DNA of 17,457 bases from an uncultured Eubacteriales bacterium (lineage in GTDB: Bacteria > Bacillota > Clostridia > Oscillospirales > Oscillospiraceae), in assembly GCA_900549405.1 (NCBI GenBank), contig URNZ01000042.1, positions 1 through 17,457 on the forward strand. The letters run 5' to 3'. The notes below the pieces were generated by a model that was not told the DNA's origin, ran no database searches, and was given only the letters and a program-made list of their open reading frames with translations. This document shows, piece by piece, positions 14,549 to 17,457 of the stretch. Position 1 is the first letter of the stretch, and each line of letters opens with the position of its first letter. Both the position numbers and the translations under genes were made by a program.

Positions 14549-14745
14549 ATAAGGATATTCGAGGTTAGTGGTGGTGGGCGGGGGAGGCATATCCTCAAAA
14601 GACCGCAAAAAGTCAGGGCATCCGATGCCCGTACTTAGAGGGATGAGTGTGGGCCGCCTTTGGACAGCGTCGACAGTGCCGCAGATGTGAGGATACCTCA
14701 TAAGAACCGCCTGTCCCGGCTTGGAGCCATGTTTTTTCATTGTCG
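14549..14745 (-). ncRNA. Candidate structured RNA ending at the 14519-14548 terminator
   Basis: No convincing protein gene is present. On the minus strand TATCCTCA (14688-14695) can pair with TGAGGATA (14590-14597) as a closing stem. Inside it lies GGGCAT-CCG-ATGCCC (14616-14630), and a strong terminator follows about 40 nt later. Both arms of the closing stem can instead form small local hairpins (TGAGG/CCTCA and GAGG/CCTC). An 88-codon frame starts at 14740 on this strand but reads through the terminator, has a Pro-rich odd composition and no clear ribosome site. I could not assign a known RNA family. Confidence 0.3.
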
Positions 14746-14757
14746 TGCAGGTTCGGC

Positions 14758-14826
14758 CTCTCCGCTCAAAGCAGGAGATCACGACAGAAAAGCGGAGAGA
14801 TTGCTGTATCGCAGTCTCTCCGCTTT
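14758..14826 (-). promoter_or_regulatory. Three-part switch-like element (terminator / alternative pairing)
   Basis: Read on the minus strand, AGCGGAGAGA (14815-14824) pairs with TCTCTCCGCT (14791-14800), extended by A-T pairs to a 12-bp stem and followed by T4, which resembles a terminator. A second AGCGGAGAG (14758-14766) 24 nt further downstream could pair with the same middle segment instead. Mutually exclusive pairing of this kind is seen in attenuators, but no regulated gene is obvious. Confidence 0.4.
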
Positions 14827-14977
14827 CGACATGGATGGCTGTTCAGAAGCTCTGAACAGGGGAAGGTATCAGATGGTGTGTTCTCAGTGGCCGAATGCCT
14901 ACTGGATCTTTCTTAGGCGGATATAAAATGCTGCTTCAACTCCCATGTTTGTTGCCTGCCGATTGGCCTCTTGCATC
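14827..14977. other. Non-coding stretch, nothing assigned
   Basis: There is no supported gene in either direction. A short hairpin GTTCAGA / TCTGAAC occurs near 14840. With the flanking elements it makes up the roughly 0.7-kb non-coding gap between the sigma-like gene and the YcxB-like gene, which probably contains decayed element DNA and the junction back to host DNA. Confidence 0.4.
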
Positions 14978-15154
14978 CTACATTTTGCTGACAACAGTCC
15001 TGATATCTACCACTATAAAGGCTATCCCTCGCTTATTCATCTGCCTCCGATCATCCTTCTGGTAATCGCTCAATTGTATGCTTCCGTCGATAGCTGGACC
15101 ATAGTTGAAGTCCACTGGGACAAACGGGCTGGTAACGTCACATAGCTGCCGCGT
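14978..15154 (-). pseudogene. Possible 58-codon coding remnant, unrecognised
   Basis: After the TGA of the YcxB-like gene the same frame stays open for 58 codons to TAG at 14978. It encodes a protein-like stretch including SPFVPVDFNYGPAIDG and SDYQKDDRRQMNKRGIAF, with no start codon or ribosome site of its own. It could be the 3' end of a gene lost by recombination, or chance. The opposite strand also has an open frame here (14945-15145) with no ribosome site. Confidence 0.2.
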
Positions 15155-15811
15155 TCAGCCGGATGCATCTGTTCCTGTGTTCATTTTTGAAATGATGTCA
15201 GAGAGGAAGCTGTCTGCGTTCCCGGATCTCAGGTCCTTTTTCTGAAGCAGCAGCGCGCATTCATCGTCGCAGACCACAAGCCACAGATGCAATGATTCAA
15301 AGGCGCTCTTTATCCGTGTATAAGAGAGATGTTCTTCGTTCTCCTCCGCGCAGATCGTTATGCCGGCATCCTCGAAGCGAATGGTGGTTTTGAGCTTTTC
15401 CCAATCAACGGTCCGCCGCAACTCCAGCGCTTTCTGCGCCTCCTTTTTGCAGGACGCCGGTATGCGCGGCGGCGTTCTTCCGCGAGCAAGGGCAAACTCC
15501 AGCAGGCCTGCAATGATCACGGCTCCGCCCACAATGATCACATCGGTGGTTCTTGGCGGCATCAAGCCGAGAATCAGCGTCAAAAGGCCCAGCGCCAGCA
15601 GGAACACGCCATAAATGCGGTAGCGCACTGTCCGCTTTTCGCGCGTCGGGCCTTTCGGGCCTTTTGCAGCGTGAGTTCTGATGCGGTCTATCGCATTCCA
15701 CATAGCGGGGCAGCGCCGCCGGCTCTCAGCTTCCAAATGCCGGTGCAGCAGTTCTGCGGTTTCTCTGTCCACAGCGGGATCATCGTAGTTGCTTATTTGA
15801 AAAAGATACAT
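15155..15811 (-). CDS. YcxB-like membrane protein
   Basis: This is a 218-residue protein of unknown function. After a short N-terminal soluble part (about 1-60), rich in charged residues, come two adjacent membrane helices (about 63-83 and 87-107). The C-terminal cytoplasmic domain has the YcxB pattern: TIRFEDAGITI, YTRIKSAFESLHLWLVV, ALLLQKKDL and a final GNADSFLSDII. ATG 15811 is chosen because CGGAG lies 6 nt upstream. A start at 15847 would add 12 residues but sits against a 20-bp hairpin with no ribosome site. It is downstream of msrAB on the same strand. The hairpin between them may limit read-through. The role is unknown. Confidence 0.65.
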   Translation of the reverse strand: MYLFQISNYDDPAVDRETAELLHRHLEAESRRRCPAMWNAIDRIRTHAAKGPKGPTREKRTVRYRIYGVFLLALGLLTLILGLMPPRTTDVIIVGGAVIIAGLLEFALARGRTPPRIPASCKKEAQKALELRRTVDWEKLKTTIRFEDAGITICAEENEEHLSYTRIKSAFESLHLWLVVCDDECALLLQKKDLRSGNADSFLSDIISKMNTGTDASG

Positions 15812-15847
15812 GTGCTTCTCCGTTTCGAGAGTGGCAGAAAATTCCAT

Positions 15848-15891
15848 TCACAGCATATCGGACTGCCACCGGGCAGTCCGATATGCTGTGA
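15848..15891. terminator. Perfect 20-bp hairpin between msrAB and the YcxB-like gene
   Basis: Positions 15848-15867 pair without mismatch with 15872-15891 around ACCG (core CATATCGGACTGCC). It lies about 45 nt past the msrAB stop. Only a weak T-run (ATTTTC) follows on the minus strand, some 8 nt after the stem, so it may be a poor terminator, an mRNA 3'-end protector or a mobile palindromic repeat. Confidence 0.55.
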
Positions 15892-15935
15892 TGTGCTGAT
15901 AATTCCTTGCATGAGAACTGCCGACCGCCTGCGTC

Positions 15936-17048
15936 CTATTTTTCAAACAGGTACAGCAGGTATCCGTAGCCCTCGGCCTCCATTTTTTCATAGGGGACGA
16001 AGCGCAGGGCCGCGCTGTTGATGCAGTAGCGCACGCCATTGGGGGACTCCGGATCGCCGGTGAACACATGACCAAGGTGAGAATCTCCGGCACGGCTTCT
16101 GACCTCTGTGCGGCGCATGCCGTGGCTCAGGTCCTCCAGTTCCACCACGGCAGGCTCTTCAATGGGCTTTGTGAAAGCCGGCCAGCCGCAGCCGCTCTCG
16201 TACTTATCCGTGGAGGAAAAGAGCGGCTCGCCGGTGACGACATCCACATAGATGCCCTTTTCAAACTTATCCCAGAACTCGCCTGTGAAAGCGCGCTCTG
16301 TGCCGCTCTCCTGCGTAACACGGTACTGCTCCGCCGTCAGCTTGTCCCGGATGGATTCCGCCGCGGGCTTCTGATAGTCGCCCGGATCGATGCGCAGCCG
16401 GGAAAACAGCTCCATCTCCGCGCGCGGGATGTGGCAGTAGCCGTTCGGGTTCTTTTCGAGGTAGTTCTGGTGGTACTCCTCGGCGGGGTAGTAGTTCTTG
16501 AGTGGGCCGATCTCCACGAAGAACTTTTCACTGCGTCCCCGCTCGATCTCCGCGATGCGCTCCACCGTTTCCTTCGCGCTTTCGTTGGTGTAATAGACAC
16601 CGGTCTGATACTGGCTGCCCCGGTCGTTGCCCTGCCGGTTCTCCACCGTGGGGTCGATCACATAGAAGTAGGCCAGCAGCAGGGCGTCGAGACTCACCTG
16701 TCCGGGGTCATACTCCACCCGCACGGTCTCTCGAAAGCCGGTCTCGCCCTTGCAGACGGTCTTGTAATCGGCGTCCGCCTCGCAGGTGCCGTTGGCATAT
16801 CCGCTCTCGGCATCGATGACGCCGGGGATGGACTGCATCAGCTGTTCCATGCCCCAGAAGCAGCCGCCCGCCAGATATATGACATTTTCCGTGGTATCCA
16901 TATACATGCTTCCTTCACCGGACATATCAGAGGGCTGTCCGGTCATTTCCTTCTCGTCCGTTTTCTGCGGCATATTTTTCTGCCCGGCAGTGCAGCCGCT
17001 CAGCAGCAGTACCGCGGTGAGCAGAAGCGGCAATACTCTCCGATACAT
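15936..17048 (-). CDS. msrAB: Lipoprotein MsrA-MsrB fusion, peptide methionine sulfoxide reductase
   Basis: This bifunctional enzyme reduces both S- and R-methionine sulfoxide in oxidised proteins outside the membrane. It has 370 residues with a signal peptide ending in lipobox LLSGC (Cys19), then a linker to about residue 54. The MsrA domain has catalytic Cys63 in GGCFWG, the [11 protein letters not shown] block and [15 protein letters not shown]. The C-terminal MsrB domain has [25 protein letters not shown] and catalytic Cys342 in [11 protein letters not shown]. The zinc-binding CxxC pairs of some MsrB proteins are not seen. ATG 17048 is preceded by GGAGGG at 7 nt. Upstream in-frame starts would precede the signal peptide. 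It lies 37 nt after the thioredoxin-like gene, the likely electron donor, as in streptococcal MsrAB/Etrx/CcdA systems. Confidence 0.95.
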   Translation of the reverse strand: MYRRVLPLLLTAVLLLSGCTAGQKNMPQKTDEKEMTGQPSDMSGEGSMYMDTTENVIYLAGGCFWGMEQLMQSIPGVIDAESGYANGTCEADADYKTVCKGETGFRETVRVEYDPGQVSLDALLLAYFYVIDPTVENRQGNDRGSQYQTGVYYTNESAKETVERIAEIERGRSEKFFVEIGPLKNYYPAEEYHQNYLEKNPNGYCHIPRAEMELFSRLRIDPGDYQKPAAESIRDKLTAEQYRVTQESGTERAFTGEFWDKFEKGIYVDVVTGEPLFSSTDKYESGCGWPAFTKPIEEPAVVELEDLSHGMRRTEVRSRAGDSHLGHVFTGDPESPNGVRYCINSAALRFVPYEKMEAEGYGYLLYLFEK

Positions 17049-17085
17049 GGTGTTTCCCTCCATTCTGAGATGATAAATTCGTTTG

Positions 17086-17457
17086 TCAGCCCATATCGGC
17101 GGCAAGAGCCTGGTCGATGAGCTTTTGCAGCGTCTCCGCCTGCTTCTTTTCCGTGATGGCGCCTACGATGGGTTCACCCACGATATTGCCGCTGCGGTCG
17201 ACCACATAGGTGGTGGGATAAGCAAAGATGTTGGTAGTAAACTTTCCCGCCTCACCATCTGAGTCAAAATACACATTCTGATAGGTGGCGCCCTTCTTGG
17301 CCAGCACGTCCTTCGCCTCGGAAATCGCTGCCTCGTCGCCGTCCAGCGTGAAGGTGTTGACGCCGATGAGGGAGCCGCCCTTCTCCGCGAGTTCCTTATT
17401 CAGCGCGTCCAGCTCGGCAAGCTCTCCCACGCAGGGATTGCAGGTGGTGAACCAGAA
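17086..17457 (-). CDS. TlpA/thioredoxin-like redox protein, N-terminus cut by window edge
   Basis: The frame is open from the right edge to the TGA at 17086, giving 123 residues of the C-terminal part. It begins FWFTTCNPC, a thioredoxin-fold CxxC active site (CNPC), and ends with the cis-proline strand [12 protein letters not shown]. TlpA/ResA-type proteins are exported, membrane-bound thiol reductases fed by CcdA. Directly ahead of msrAB, it most likely re-reduces the lipoprotein MsrAB. The GTG just after the CxxC motif is an internal Val codon, not the start. The signal or anchor region, and possibly ccdA, lie outside the window. Confidence 0.88.
   Translation of the reverse strand, partial: FWFTTCNPCVGELAELDALNKELAEKGGSLIGVNTFTLDGDEAAISEAKDVLAKKGATYQNVYFDSDGEAGKFTTNIFAYPTTYVVDRSGNIVGEPIVGAITEKKQAETLQKLIDQALAADMG

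Noticed and set aside
14945..15145. Plus-strand 66-codon hydrophobic frame
   Set aside because: No ribosome site, no family resemblance, and the opposite strand is equally open.

Overview
The window looks like chromosomal DNA of a high-GC clostridial gut bacterium, probably Oscillospiraceae (Flavonifractor/Lawsonibacter/Oscillibacter-like). The evidence is Firmicutes-type Shine-Dalgarno sequences and sigma-A promoters, strong GC bias in the left two thirds, a TAXI-type TRAP transporter, a LytS/LytT two-component system, an M16 peptidase pair followed by lgt, and a tRNA-Ser-associated integrase. The genus is an inference from gene content only.

Region 1 (1-8.3 kb). A gamma-glutamyltransferase-like enzyme, cut by the left edge, lies beyond a bidirectional terminator from a three-gene minus-strand operon: TAXI substrate-binding lipoprotein, DUF1850 membrane-anchored protein, fused TRAP permease. 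Divergent from this operon are a LytS-type sensor kinase (5TM-LYT, GAF-like, HisKA/HATPase) and a LytTR response regulator. The intergenic region holds good promoters for both directions. It also holds a pair of direct repeats, 12 bp apart, whose sequence and spacing fit a LytTR-regulator binding site, 10 bp upstream of the transporter -35 box. The simplest reading is a ligand-sensing two-component system that switches on its neighbouring TRAP importer. A UPF0126 (TRIC-like) membrane protein follows.

Region 2 (8.3-12.0 kb). A minus-strand operon has tightly overlapping genes: an inactive M16 peptidase homologue (YfmF-like), an active one (YfmH-like, HYLEH motif) and lgt. The last two genes overlap by ATGA.

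Region 3 (12.0-15.15 kb). This is an integration hotspot and a mobile-element remnant of lower GC. It holds an intact tRNA-Ser(CGA), a 36-bp near-copy of its D-arm/anticodon-arm 213 bp upstream, arrays of short repeats that look like integrase arm sites, a tyrosine integrase, and a small sigma-70 region 4-like protein. About 0.7 kb of non-coding DNA with several strong hairpins follows. No conjugation, replication or excisionase gene is visible, and the element's far end was not found.

Region 4 (15.15-17.46 kb). A minus-strand set comprises a TlpA/thioredoxin-like protein (cut by the right edge), a lipoprotein MsrA-MsrB fusion, and a YcxB-like membrane protein separated from it by a perfect 20-bp hairpin. 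The first two form an envelope methionine-sulfoxide repair system. The MsrAB lipoprotein and the TAXI receptor should both be substrates of the Lgt encoded in region 2.
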